Positions 17,527 through 24,850 of a DNA stretch of 64,000 nucleotides are shown piece by piece. Below the pieces are notes generated by a model. That model did not search any database. It was not told the DNA's origin and saw nothing but the letters and a program-made list of their open reading frames with translations. Within the stretch, counting starts at the first letter, position 1; the number at the start of each line of letters is the position of its first letter. This DNA comes from Streptomyces catenulae. Its GTDB lineage: Bacteria; Actinomycetota; Actinomycetes; Streptomycetales; Streptomycetaceae. The stretch lies in the NCBI RefSeq assembly GCF_000718015.1, contig NZ_JODY01000002.1, positions 372,001-436,000 on the forward strand. The letters are read 5' to 3'. Both the position numbers and the translations under genes were made by a program.

Positions 17527-18241
17527 GTGGCTCACCGCCGTCGTCACGGGCCGGTTCGGCGGCGTCGGTGCCCGGGGCATCCGCTGCCGGGACGCGGTCC
17601 TCGCCGTCGGCGGCGGCGTCCGGGCTGCGGAGGTGCTGGAGGGCCGGGCCGAGGGCGGCGGCGAGTTCGGCGGCGCGGCCGTCCGGCGGGGGCGGCGGGT
17701 CCTGGGTGGGCGGGGCGAGGTGTTCCATCAGGAGGGTGCCCAGGACCTCCGTCTCGCGTTCGGCGGGGTTGTCGTAGCCGTGGTGGCGGGCGAGGCCCGG
17801 GGTCAGACCCATCCGGCGCAGCGCGGTCGCGGCGTCGACGGAGGGCGTCCACAGGCGCAACGCGTCCTCGGTGAGCGCGGGGTCGCGGTCGTGGCCGAGG
17901 AGGAGGTGGCCGAGTTCGTGCAGCACGATGTGGGCCTGGTGCCAGGGCGAGGTGCGGCTCTCGTAGAAGACCCAGTAGGCGTCGTCGGTGGCCGCCGTCA
18001 TGCCGGAGGCGGCGCCGTCGAGGCTCATCGGCACCAGGTGGACGGGGGCTCCCACGCGTGCGCCGACGAGGTCGCACAGACCCCGCAGATCGACCGTGGC
18101 GGGCAGCGCCAGCTCCTTGACGAGCCGCTTGCACCGCCTGCGTATCCGCCCCACTCGCATGGTCATCCCGTCGTCGTGCGTGCGCCGCCAGGTGGCGAAG
18201 AGCCGGTCCGGCCCGTCGACCCGGGGCAGGTCAACCGTCAT
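17519..18241 (-). CDS. ImmA/IrrE-like zinc metalloprotease
   Basis: A 240-residue protein with the zinc-peptidase motif HIVLHELGHLLLGHD (HExxH) near residue 115. It is preceded by a helical N-terminal region (VGRIRRRCKRLVKELALPAT) and followed by a disordered, acidic, Pro/Ala-rich tail after about residue 180. ImmA/IrrE proteases typically cleave or inactivate a partner XRE repressor in response to a signal. Here the XRE gene lies directly upstream and the two overlap by 11 nt, exactly the expected pairing. The ATG at 18241 is used; a GTG at 18250 is equally possible. The downstream membrane protein is also coupled, so signal, protease and repressor may form one circuit (inference). Confidence 0.85.
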   Translation of the reverse strand: MTVDLPRVDGPDRLFATWRRTHDDGMTMRVGRIRRRCKRLVKELALPATVDLRGLCDLVGARVGAPVHLVPMSLDGAASGMTAATDDAYWVFYESRTSPWHQAHIVLHELGHLLLGHDRDPALTEDALRLWTPSVDAATALRRMGLTPGLARHHGYDNPAERETEVLGTLLMEHLAPPTQDPPPPPDGRAAELAAALGPALQHLRSPDAAADGEDRVPAADAPGTDAAEPARDDGGEPRA

Positions 18242-18803
18242 GGCCGACACCGCCTCTGCCCGGCAGGTCCATCTGGCGGCGGAACTGGTCGATGATGGTG
18301 GTCAGGCTCTCCTGGACGTCGGGCGGCAGGCCCACCGAGCGCAGCGCGATGGCGCGGACCCGCTGGTCGCGCATGGCGGCGAGGAAGCGGACCTCCTCCT
18401 CCACCCGCTCGGCCTGCGGCTGCGACAGGTCGCCCAGGAGATATCCGGCCGGGACGCCGAAGAACTTCGCCAGCGCGCGCAGGACCTCGGGGGAAGGGTT
18501 GCTCCGGCGGCCGTTGCGCAGCATGGAGAGGTACTGCTCGGTCAGGCGCACCCCGCCGAACTGCTCCGGGTCGCCGCTGATCTCGTCGGCGACATGGGCG
18601 TTGGTGTACGGGGCGCCGGGCGGGTGCATGTGGGTGAAGAGGCGGCCCAGGCGGTCGGCGAGGGTGCCGGTGTCCTGCCGTGCCGTCCCGTCGTGCGCCG
18701 CAGTGCCGGGCCCGGCGCCGCCCGGCACGTCCTGGGCCGCGCTGTCGCCGGTCTTTGCCCTGCCCGGCTTCCCGGTGCGCTCCCTGTCGTCCTTCGCAGC
18801 CAT
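18231..18803 (-). CDS. XRE-family transcriptional regulator
   Basis: A 190-residue regulator. The first ~50 residues are a low-complexity charged stretch. A helix-turn-helix region spans about residues 50-120 (LTEQYLSMLRNGRRSNPSPE followed by VLRALAKFFGVPAGYLLGD), and the C-terminal part is helical (RVEEEVRFLAAMRDQRVRAI). First gene of the XRE-ImmA-membrane protein operon and the likely substrate or partner of the downstream protease. A plausible operator, the dyad CCAAC-GGTGA-GTTAA at 18870-18884, lies 66 bp upstream of the start, and two related dyads occur further along, one of them in front of the acyl-ligase operon. Confidence 0.82.
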   Translation of the reverse strand: MAAKDDRERTGKPGRAKTGDSAAQDVPGGAGPGTAAHDGTARQDTGTLADRLGRLFTHMHPPGAPYTNAHVADEISGDPEQFGGVRLTEQYLSMLRNGRRSNPSPEVLRALAKFFGVPAGYLLGDLSQPQAERVEEEVRFLAAMRDQRVRAIALRSVGLPPDVQESLTTIIDQFRRQMDLPGRGGVGHDG

Positions 18804-18869
18804 CCCCTAGCCCTTCCCCCGTGTGCGGCCGTTGCCGTCGCCGGCCCGTGCGCAGCCCTGTCCACGGAC

Positions 18870-18884
18870 CCAACGGTGAGTTAA
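18870..18884. promoter_or_regulatory. Dyad copy 1 (CCAAC-GGTGA-GTTAA)
   Basis: Inverted repeat with 5-bp spacer, 66 bp upstream of the XRE regulator gene. Same consensus, YYAAC-N5-GTTRA with a central GnGA, as the copies at 19041 and 19892. Candidate operator for autoregulation by the XRE protein. Confidence 0.5.
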
Positions 18885-19040
18885 GTCGACCGTCGGGACT
18901 CCCGGGCACATCCTGTCACGGACCGATCACCGGATGCCAGGGGTGGTCGGGAACGGAAGGCGGAACGGACGGTATTCCGTGGCGGATTGCCCCGTGCCGC
19001 CGCCGGTCGGTAGGGTCCCTTCGCACGGCCCGGTCGTTCC

Positions 19041-19055
19041 TTAACGGAGAGTTGA
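19041..19055. promoter_or_regulatory. Dyad copy 2 (TTAAC-GGAGA-GTTGA)
   Basis: Second copy of the YYAAC-N5-GTTRA dyad, about 280 bp upstream of the first small ORF; may control that transcript. Confidence 0.5.
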
Positions 19056-19334
19056 GCCGCCGCTTCCGCCGGGGCCGTCGGGCCCCGCCGCCGTACCACG
19101 GAAGGCGTGCGGAACGCCACCGCGGCCCTTCCGGCCACCCCCTTCCGGGGGCACCCAGGAGGGGGTGCCCGTCCCGTCGCGGGGGGCGGTTTGATGGCGG
19201 GAAGTCGCCGCGGCAGCTCTGCCGTCCGGCGTCGGCCGGCGCCCCTTCGTGAGTACCGCCCGGCCCTCCCCGCTTACGGCCCGGACCTTCCCCCCGGGCC
19301 GTCACCCCCCGCCTGACGGAGAGGACCTGCCCCC

Positions 19335-19439
19335 ATGACCCCTGCCCTCGTACGTACCGCCCGGCCCGCGCCCGTCGAACGTGCCACCGCTCCGGCCCCG
19401 GCCGCACGCCGCGCCGGAGGTGCCGCGTGCCCCGCATGA
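19335..19439 (+). CDS. Small ORF, 34 residues, possible leader peptide
   Basis: A 34-codon ORF starting MTPALVRTARPAPVERATAP and ending GGAACPA, preceded by GGAGAGG nine nt upstream of the ATG. Arg/Ala/Pro-rich, with no hydrophobic core. Its stop overlaps the next small ORF by 13 nt, and a GGAGG inside its 3' end would serve as ribosome site for that ORF, so it may act as a translational coupler or leader. I do not recognise it; the coding call rests on ribosome site, codon usage and overlap. Confidence 0.45.
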   Translation: MTPALVRTARPAPVERATAPAPAARRAGGAACPA

Positions 19440-19630
19440 CCATGAACGTGTACCGGATCGACCCCACGACCTCCGCCCGGACCGAAGTCCGTTACGTGGA
19501 CGTGCCGTTGGGCACGGCGCCGCCGCATCCAGCGATCAGCGCGGCGTTCCCGCCGTGCCGGTGTGCGCGCTGCCCCCGCCACCAGGAGCCCCGGTCGGGC
19601 CCCGGGCGGCACGGCTCGCCCCGTTCCTGA
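19427..19630 (+). CDS. Small conserved-looking Cys-rich protein, 67 residues
   Basis: A 67-codon ORF with GTG at 19427; ATG codons at 19436 and 19442 are alternatives. The protein begins MPRMTMNVYRIDPTTSARTE and contains a CRCARCPRH cluster (three Cys in CxCxxC arrangement) followed by a basic Gly/Pro-rich tail. Third-position GC is as high as in neighbouring genes. Two tandem hairpins lie ~90-170 nt downstream, so this and the preceding 34-codon ORF look like a discrete transcript. Possible roles are a metal-binding regulator, a secreted/processed peptide or a RiPP precursor; no modifying enzyme is adjacent other than the operon that follows. Function unknown. Confidence 0.55.
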   Translation: MPRMTMNVYRIDPTTSARTEVRYVDVPLGTAPPHPAISAAFPPCRCARCPRHQEPRSGPGRHGSPRS

Positions 19631-19720
19631 CCCTCTGACCGCCCCGCGGCAATCCTCACGGCCGCGTCCCGGGACGTCCTCCCCCGCCCGGGCCGCACCG
19701 TTGCCGCGGGGCCCGCTCCA

Positions 19721-19802
19721 CCGGTCGCCCCCTGAAGGCGACCGGCGCCGGAGGGGCGGGCCCGGGAGTTCCCCCGACTCCGCCCTGCGGGCCCGCCCCT
19801 CC
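19721..19802 (+). terminator. Tandem hairpin terminators after small ORFs
   Basis: First hairpin: 9-bp perfect stem ccggtcgcc/ggcgaccgg (19721-19729, 19737-19745). Second: 15-bp perfect stem ggaggggcgggcccg with its complement (19750-19764, 19788-19802). Together they isolate the small-ORF transcript from the acyl-ligase operon. Confidence 0.7.
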
Positions 19803-19890
19803 ACCCTCTCCCCCGAGCACCGGACGCCCTGCCGTCCGGTGCTCTCCGCCGTTCCGGGGCCCGCGCGCGAACTCACCCCACCAGCCCTCC

Positions 19891-19919
19891 GTTAACAGCG
19901 AGTTGATGGTTCGTTACGC
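19891..19919 (+). promoter_or_regulatory. Dyad copy 3 / possible 11-bp-spaced repeats before acyl-ligase operon
   Basis: TTAAC-AGCGA-GTTGA (19892-19906) is the third copy of the YYAAC-N5-GTTRA dyad. The same stretch can be read as three GTT-starting heptamers (GTTAACA, GTTGATG, GTTACGC) at 19891, 19902 and 19913, exact 11-bp spacing as in SARP boxes. It lies 34 bp upstream of the acyl-ligase GTG. The two readings cannot be separated from sequence alone; the dyad is favoured because only it is shared by all three sites. Confidence 0.5.
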
Positions 19920-19952
19920 CGGAACTGATCTACGCCACGGACTCTGTTCCGC

Positions 19953-21494
19953 GTGCAACCACTACGGCAGAGCAGCCCAGGACCGGACACCGTCCACGGT
20001 GTCCTGCGGCGACGCGCCCGGAGCCATCCGGGCCGCCCGTTCCTCTCCTTCCTGGACGAGTCCGGTGCGGTCACGACGGTCAGCTACGGCGAGATGGACC
20101 GCCGCGCCGAGCGGATGGCCGACCTTCTGGTCAGCCGGGGCATCGGTCCCGGGAGCCGTTTCCACGTCCATCTGACCAACCGGCCCGAGTTCTTCGACGC
20201 CTGGTTCGGCGCGGCGAAGGCGGGCGCCGTCATGGTCCCCACCAACCCCCTGTCCACCGCCGACGAACTCTCCTACGTCCTCTCCCACGCCGAGTGCCGG
20301 TTGAGCCTGACCCAGCCCGAGCTGCTCACCACCGCACAGGTCGCCGCCATCGACTCGCCCTGCTGCGAACAGCTGCTGGTGACCGGCTCGGAGTCGCTGG
20401 AGCGGGCGCTGGCCACGGCGCCCGCCCGGCCCGCGCGGGTGGTGGACGATCCGGCGGCGCCGCTCGGGGTGCTCTACACCTCCGGCACCACCAGCCGCCC
20501 CAAGGGCGTCGTCGTCCCGCACGCGGCGTATCTGCACTCCGGTGAGGTGGTGGCCCGGCAGCTGCGGCTGCGGCAGGAGGACCGGCAGCTGATCGTGCTG
20601 CCGCTGTTCCACGGCAACGCGCAGTACTACTCCTCGATGTCCGCGCTGGTCACCGGCGCATCGATCGCACTGGCCCCGCGGTTCAGCGCCTCGCGCTGGT
20701 CGGAGCAGGCGGTGCGGCTGGGGGCGACGGTGGCGAGCCTGTTCGCCGCGCCGATCCGGATGATCCTGGCGCAACGCCCGTCGGCGTACGACACCGCGCA
20801 CCGGCTGCGCTCCGTGCTCTTCGCGCAGAACGTCACCGACGCCCAACTCGCCGAGTTCGAGGAGCGCTTCGGGGTGCCGCTGCTCCAGCTGTACGGCATG
20901 ACCGAGACCGTCGCGCCGCCGCTGATGAATCCGCTGCACGGGCGGCGCCGCAACCAGAGCATGGGCCGTCCGGTGCCCGGCGCGCGGCTGCGGATCGTCG
21001 ACGAGCGGCTGCGGGACGTCGTCCGCGGTCAGAGCGGCGAACTGCTGGTCGGCGGCGTGCCGGGGCGGACCCTGATGGCCGGTTACCTCGGCGATCCGGA
21101 GGCGACCGCCGAGGCGCTGGGCGGCGGCTGGCTGCGGACCGGGGACCACGTCCGGGTGGACGGCGACGGGTTCGTGCACTTCGTGGACCGCGGCAAGGAC
21201 GTCATCAAGCGGGCGGGCGAGAACGTGTCGTCGAGCGAGATCGAGCGGGTCGTCAACGCGCACCCGGCGGTCTTCGAGTCGGCGGTGGTGGGGGTCCCGG
21301 ACCCGATCCGGGACGAGACGGTGAAGGTCTTCGTCGTCCTCAACGGTCAACACCCCTTCAGCGAGGGCGAGTTGATCGAGTGGTGTGCGGCCAGGCTGGC
21401 GCCGTTCAAGGTTCCGGGGTGTGTGGCGGTCGTCGAAGGACTGCCGCGCACCTCGGTAGGCAAGATCCGCAAGCATCTGCTTCGCGGTCGCTGA
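19953..21494 (+). CDS. Acyl-AMP ligase (ANL superfamily, CaiC-like)
   Basis: A 513-residue adenylate-forming ligase. The P-loop A3 motif VLYTSGTTSRPKGVVVPH is near residue 175, LYGMTETVAPP (A5) near 310, the GGGWLRTGDHVRVDGDGF block (A7) near 400, DRGKDVIKRAGENVSSSEIE (A8) follows, and the A10 lysine is in TSVGKIRKHLL. It activates a carboxylic acid as AMP ester and transfers it to CoA or a carrier protein. The GTG start lacks a clear ribosome site. First gene of a plus-strand operon with the nitroreductase, GTP cyclohydrolase II homologue, small protein and thioesterase. Overall it resembles crotonobetaine/short-chain acid ligases; one possible role is activating an isonitrile acid or its precursor for the PKS, but the minus-strand ligase competes for that job. 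Confidence 0.85.
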   Translation: MQPLRQSSPGPDTVHGVLRRRARSHPGRPFLSFLDESGAVTTVSYGEMDRRAERMADLLVSRGIGPGSRFHVHLTNRPEFFDAWFGAAKAGAVMVPTNPLSTADELSYVLSHAECRLSLTQPELLTTAQVAAIDSPCCEQLLVTGSESLERALATAPARPARVVDDPAAPLGVLYTSGTTSRPKGVVVPHAAYLHSGEVVARQLRLRQEDRQLIVLPLFHGNAQYYSSMSALVTGASIALAPRFSASRWSEQAVRLGATVASLFAAPIRMILAQRPSAYDTAHRLRSVLFAQNVTDAQLAEFEERFGVPLLQLYGMTETVAPPLMNPLHGRRRNQSMGRPVPGARLRIVDERLRDVVRGQSGELLVGGVPGRTLMAGYLGDPEATAEALGGGWLRTGDHVRVDGDGFVHFVDRGKDVIKRAGENVSSSEIERVVNAHPAVFESAVVGVPDPIRDETVKVFVVLNGQHPFSEGELIEWCAARLAPFKVPGCVAVVEGLPRTSVGKIRKHLLRGR

Positions 21495-21558
21495 CCCGGT
21501 GCGGGCGCTGATGACGCCCGCACCGGTGGATATCCATCCATCAACATGAGGAGTATCC

Positions 21559-22350
21559 ATGGAATTCAAGCGCGCCGTCGGTACGCGCCGCACCACCCGC
21601 TACTACCAGGCATGGCGCCCGGTGGAGAAGGAGAAGGTCCAGAAGATCCTGCACGCCGCGCGGCTCCAGTCGCACCACGGCAACGCGCAGGAGGTCCGTA
21701 AGGCCGTTGTCATCACCAAGGGCGAGACCCCGGACGCGGTGCGCGACGGACTGATCGACGCGGTCTACAACCAGCCGCAGGCCCACCAGGCGCCGGTCGC
21801 CATCGTGTGGTGCACCGACATGGCCGGGTGGGAGCCGCTGCGTCCCGCGCTGCTCAAGCTGATCGAGTCGGGCTCCCTGACCTCCAGCTACGGCTGGTCC
21901 GAGGAGTTCGTCGACAGCGTCGTGATGAAGACGCCGGACTTCAACGTGCTCGCCGGTGACGTCGAGTTCGCGAAGTGGCTCAGCGCCTTCGAGTGCGGTC
22001 TCGGGGTCGGCTCGGCGCTGCTCGCCGCGACGGACGAGGGTCTGGGCACCGGCCTGGTCACCGGCCGCCGGGAGCAGATCCGTGAGCTGCTGAAGATGCC
22101 CGACAGCGTCATCCCGACCCAGATCCAGCTGGTCGGCTACTCCGCCGAGAGCATCGAGGCGGGCGGCCAGCGGCCCCGCCCCGACTTCGAGGACCTGTAC
22201 TTCGACGGCACCTGGGGCACCAGCTACGGCAGCGACGAGTCGGTCGTCGCCGAGCTGTCCGACGCCGGGATGATCCAGGCGCCCGCGCCGCTGCCGCACC
22301 GCAAGGCGGAGCTGCGTGCCCTGGCGGGGATGTTCGGTCTCCCCGAGTGA
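21559..22350 (+). CDS. Nitroreductase-family flavoenzyme
   Basis: A 263-residue protein of the nitroreductase/FMN-dependent superfamily. The N-terminal [20 protein letters not shown] is the usual RRSxRxY-type FMN-binding start of the fold, the central [20 protein letters not shown] corresponds to the conserved helix over the flavin, and [13 protein letters not shown] matches the C-terminal family strand. The ATG follows TGAGGAGTAT. The family covers nitroreductases, dehydrogenases of thiazoline/oxazoline rings and the flavin-destroying BluB. The next gene encodes a riboflavin-pathway enzyme homologue, and the two overlap by 4 nt, so flavin supply or flavin breakdown is a fair hypothesis. Specific reaction unknown. 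Confidence 0.78.
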   Translation: MEFKRAVGTRRTTRYYQAWRPVEKEKVQKILHAARLQSHHGNAQEVRKAVVITKGETPDAVRDGLIDAVYNQPQAHQAPVAIVWCTDMAGWEPLRPALLKLIESGSLTSSYGWSEEFVDSVVMKTPDFNVLAGDVEFAKWLSAFECGLGVGSALLAATDEGLGTGLVTGRREQIRELLKMPDSVIPTQIQLVGYSAESIEAGGQRPRPDFEDLYFDGTWGTSYGSDESVVAELSDAGMIQAPAPLPHRKAELRALAGMFGLPE

Positions 22351-23120
22351 GAGCCGAGCTGATGTCGGAGGCTGCGGTGGTGCCCGATTCCCGGGCGCCG
22401 TCGCGGCCTCCGGCCCACCCCGACGGCTCCGCGGGAGTCCGCCGCCTGGCCCAGGCCCGCATCCCGACCGCCCACGGCGAGCTGCGCTGCGTGGCGTACG
22501 CGGCGGCGGACGGTGTGGAGCATCTGGCGTTCGTGGCGGGCGAGGTGTCCGGGGCGGCCGACGCGCTGGTGCGGCTGCACAGCGAGTGCGCCACCGGCGA
22601 CCTCATGGGGTCGCTGCGGTGCGACTGCGGTGCGCAGCTCGACGAGGCGCTGCGGCGGGTCGCGACCGAGGGCACCGGCGCGGTGGTCTACCTCCGCGGT
22701 CACGAGGGCCGCGGTATCGGCATCGCCGCCAAGCTGCGCGCCTACCAGCTCCAGGACACCGGTCTGGACACGGTGGACGCCAATGTGGCGCTGGGGCTGC
22801 CGGTCGACGGCCGGGACTACGGCGCGGGCGCGGCGATCCTCCACGACCTGGGCATCACCGGCGTACGGCTGCTGACCAACAACCCCGACAAGGTCACCGC
22901 GCTCGCCCGGCACGGCGTGCGGGTGGCCGACCGGGTGCCGCTGCTCGCCCCGACGCACGGGGAGAGCCTGCGCTATCTGCGGACCAAGCGGTCCCGGATG
23001 GGGCACCTCCTCGACGGTCTGGACTCCCCCGCCGGGCCCGCCGGCCCCGACCGTTCCCACCCGCCCCGAACCACCACGACGACGGCGCCCGCGCCGGCGC
23101 CTGCTGAGGAAAGCCCATGA
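22347..23120 (+). CDS. GTP cyclohydrolase II homologue (RibA family)
   Basis: A 257-residue RibA-type protein lacking the RibB (DHBP synthase) half found in the bifunctional housekeeping enzyme. Zinc ligands are conserved in [20 protein letters not shown] (three Cys), followed by [40 protein letters not shown] and [11 protein letters not shown]. It should convert GTP to 2,5-diamino-6-ribosylamino-pyrimidinone phosphate, formate and pyrophosphate. The canonical RQEGRGI loop reads RGHEGRGI and the usual Cys after RDF/Y is absent, so a shifted activity is possible. GTG overlaps the nitroreductase stop (GTGA) and its own stop overlaps the next ATG. A standalone RibA inside a secondary-metabolite locus points to a pyrimidine, pteridine or flavin-derived building block, or to boosted flavin supply. 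Confidence 0.85.
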   Translation: MRAELMSEAAVVPDSRAPSRPPAHPDGSAGVRRLAQARIPTAHGELRCVAYAAADGVEHLAFVAGEVSGAADALVRLHSECATGDLMGSLRCDCGAQLDEALRRVATEGTGAVVYLRGHEGRGIGIAAKLRAYQLQDTGLDTVDANVALGLPVDGRDYGAGAAILHDLGITGVRLLTNNPDKVTALARHGVRVADRVPLLAPTHGESLRYLRTKRSRMGHLLDGLDSPAGPAGPDRSHPPRTTTTTAPAPAPAEESP

Positions 23121-23449
23121 CCGACACTGCCTTTCACGATCTGATCACCGTCCAGCGGTACGCGGCCCAGCTGTCGGACCTGGACACGAAGGACCGCGAC
23201 GCGAGGCTGAACACCGTCGCCGAGTTCGCCGAGTTCGTCGGGCGGACGCCGGACGAGATGATCGCGGAGATCTTCAACGAGGAGACCCGCAAGTACCGCA
23301 AGCGCGGCTTCTACAGCGACCGGGTCAAGGAGTTCTCCGCGGCGTTCGACGGGCCGCGCAACCGCCAGCTGGCCCGCGGCAACGTCATCCGCTCGTTCTT
23401 CATCGCCAACGGCCGCCGGATCCCCCCGGAGCAGCCGGACTGGATCTGA
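23117..23449 (+). CDS. Small protein resembling a tyrosine-recombinase N-terminal (SAM-like) domain
   Basis: A 110-residue all-helical protein. Its ATG overlaps the RibA stop (ATGA) and follows TGAGGAAAGCCC. The pattern [37 protein letters not shown] and [20 protein letters not shown] resembles the core-binding SAM-like domain of phage integrases, but no catalytic domain follows: the protein ends after the helix that would lead into it. As part of a tightly coupled biosynthetic operon it is more likely a recruited protein-protein or nucleic-acid binding module than a recombinase fragment. Function unknown. Confidence 0.65.
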   Translation: MTDTAFHDLITVQRYAAQLSDLDTKDRDARLNTVAEFAEFVGRTPDEMIAEIFNEETRKYRKRGFYSDRVKEFSAAFDGPRNRQLARGNVIRSFFIANGRRIPPEQPDWI

Positions 23450-23584
23450 GCACCGGTGCGGGCCCGGCGACGGGCCCGCACCCGCCCGGCCGCCCCGGGG
23501 CGGCCGGGTCCACGCGCGCGGCCGCCGACCCCTCGTGCAGCGGCGCCCGCCCGCGGTGCCGGCCCACCTGAAGGGAGCAGACCC

Positions 23585-24004
23585 TTGCTGCCCATGCCAC
23601 GGCATCCCCTCGACGACCTGCTCGGCATCCGCTACGAGGAGGTGTCCCCCGGGCGGGTGCTCGCCTCGCTCACCCTGTCCCCACGCATACACGGCGCGCG
23701 GGGCACGGTGCACGGTGGTGTGCTGGCGGCGCTGACCGAGAGCGCGACGGCGGCGGGCGGGACCCTCAACGCCGGGGAGGGTGAGGCGGCGGTCTGCGCG
23801 GACACCCAGATGCACCACGTCCGCCCGGCGGTCGACGGCACCCTGCACCTCTGCGCGGTCCCCGTCCACCGCGGCTTCACCCAGCAGCTGTGGTCCGCGG
23901 AGGTCTTCGACGACCGCAACCGGCTGGTGAGCCGCGCGACGGTGCAGTTGCTGCACGTGGCGCGGGAGCGGGCGGTGACACCGGCCGCGGGCCACCCCCG
24001 CTGA
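23585..24004 (+). CDS. PaaI-type hotdog thioesterase
   Basis: A 139-residue hotdog-fold acyl-CoA thioesterase. RYEEVSPGRVLASLTLSPRI, then GTVHGGVLAALTESATAAGG (the HGG-type active-site block with the catalytic acid in TES) and MHHVRPAVDGTLHLCA are the PaaI/YbgC-like landmarks. The TTG at 23585 is the best start: AAGGGAG ends 7 nt upstream; the ATG at 23594 is too far from it. Last gene of the plus-strand operon, 135 bp behind the small protein. It may hydrolyse the acyl thioester made by the operon's ligase or edit the PKS. A perfect bidirectional hairpin follows. Confidence 0.8.
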   Translation: MLPMPRHPLDDLLGIRYEEVSPGRVLASLTLSPRIHGARGTVHGGVLAALTESATAAGGTLNAGEGEAAVCADTQMHHVRPAVDGTLHLCAVPVHRGFTQQLWSAEVFDDRNRLVSRATVQLLHVARERAVTPAAGHPR

Positions 24005-24021
24005 CGCCCGGTCACCGCCGA

Positions 24022-24052
24022 ACGGTCGGCCCCGGGCTCCGGGGCCGACCGT
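24022..24052. terminator. Bidirectional hairpin between thioesterase and methyltransferase
   Basis: A perfect 14-bp stem acggtcggccccgg/ccggggccgaccgt with a 3-nt loop in the 54-bp gap between convergent operons. It marks the shared end of the plus-strand ligase operon and the minus-strand PKS operon. Confidence 0.8.
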
Positions 24053-24058
24053 CGCGCG

Positions 24059-24850
24059 TCAGACCTCCGCCGTGTCCGGCCGACGGCCCCAGGCGCTGAC
24101 CATCAGCGGGCCGAAGCCGAGGATGTCGCCGTCCCGCCAGAGCCGGTGGAAGGCGTCGAGGTCGTCCTGGTCGACGAGCCCGGCGGCGAGCAGCCGGGGC
24201 GCGAGCTGCTCGATCAGCAGGTCCCAGGCCGGTTGTCCGGCGACCGGGTCGGCGGAGAGCGGCAGCGACACCGCACGCACCTGGACGTCACGCAGTCCGG
24301 CGGCGCGCAGCAGCCGCGGCACCTTCCGGCCGAAGTGCTGGTCGTAGGGGCCGACCGCGAGGGCGGTGAGCAGGGCGGTGACGACGCGGTCGTGGGCGGG
24401 TGAGGGCGGGTCGACGGCGCGCACCGTGGTCCAGTCGATGTCCTCCACCAGCACCCAGCCGCCGGGCCGGGCCGCCCGGACCATCGACCGCAGCACCGGC
24501 TCCGGGGACGTGAGGTGTTCCAGCAGCAGCCGGGAGTGGACGAGGTCGAACCGGCCCTCGGGCAGCGGTTCGGCGGTGACGTCCATCCGCCGTACGCCCA
24601 GCACGCCCCCGGCGAGCGGTTCCAGGAAGCGGGTGTCGGCGTCGACGGCCAGCACCTCGCCGTCCGGACCGACGCGGTCGGCGAGGCGCTGCGCCACCCC
24701 GCCGGTCCCGGCGCCGACGTCGAGACAGCGCCAGCCGGGGGCGAGGCCGAGGCGGTCGCAGAGTTCGGCGGTGCCCGGGTCGTAGAGCGCGCAGATGTTC
24801 TCCAGGCGGGCGCGCTCCGCGTGCCATGCCGGGTCGAGCACGTAGCTCAT
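24059..24850 (-). CDS. SAM-dependent methyltransferase
   Basis: A 263-residue class I methyltransferase. Motif I is CLDVGAGTGGVAQRLADRV near residue 45, followed by GEVLAVDADTRFLEPL (acidic residue for the ribose), MDVTAEPLPEGRFDLVHSRL and LLEHLTSPEPVLRSMVRAAR. The ATG at 24850 has AGGAG 5 nt upstream and overlaps the ferredoxin stop (ATGA). It ends the minus-strand PKS operon and is preceded by a P450/ferredoxin pair, which suggests methylation of a P450-installed hydroxyl or of the terminal carboxylate. O- versus C-methylation cannot be decided from sequence. Confidence 0.85.
   Translation of the reverse strand: MSYVLDPAWHAERARLENICALYDPGTAELCDRLGLAPGWRCLDVGAGTGGVAQRLADRVGPDGEVLAVDADTRFLEPLAGGVLGVRRMDVTAEPLPEGRFDLVHSRLLLEHLTSPEPVLRSMVRAARPGGWVLVEDIDWTTVRAVDPPSPAHDRVVTALLTALAVGPYDQHFGRKVPRLLRAAGLRDVQVRAVSLPLSADPVAGQPAWDLLIEQLAPRLLAAGLVDQDDLDAFHRLWRDGDILGFGPLMVSAWGRRPDTAEV

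Larger units (their letters stand above)
18804..19334. other. 531-bp non-coding region with two dyads
   Basis: No convincing gene between the XRE start and the first small ORF. The region holds two copies of a YYAAC-N5-GTTRA dyad (18870-18884 and 19041-19055) and a small hairpin GGGCACCC/GGGTGCCC at 19149-19170. It must contain the divergent promoters of the XRE operon (minus) and the small-ORF transcript (plus). Confidence 0.6.
19631..19952. other. 322-bp non-coding region: double terminator then promoter
   Basis: Holds two tandem perfect hairpins (19721-19745 and 19750-19802), then the third dyad (19892-19906) and the presumed promoter of the acyl-ligase operon. No ORF in it has the codon signature of a gene. 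Confidence 0.65.

Noticed and set aside
19953..21494. Assigning the CaiC-like ligase to carnitine metabolism with the 6.7-9.1 kb operon
   Set aside because: The BKACE route from carnitine to betaine needs no carnitine-CoA ligase, and this ligase is 10 kb away in a different operon with RibA and nitroreductase genes.
22347..23120. Calling the RibA homologue the housekeeping riboflavin enzyme
   Set aside because: The riboflavin genes ribE, ribH and ribD are absent nearby, the protein lacks a RibB half, it is embedded in a non-riboflavin operon, and its catalytic loop deviates.
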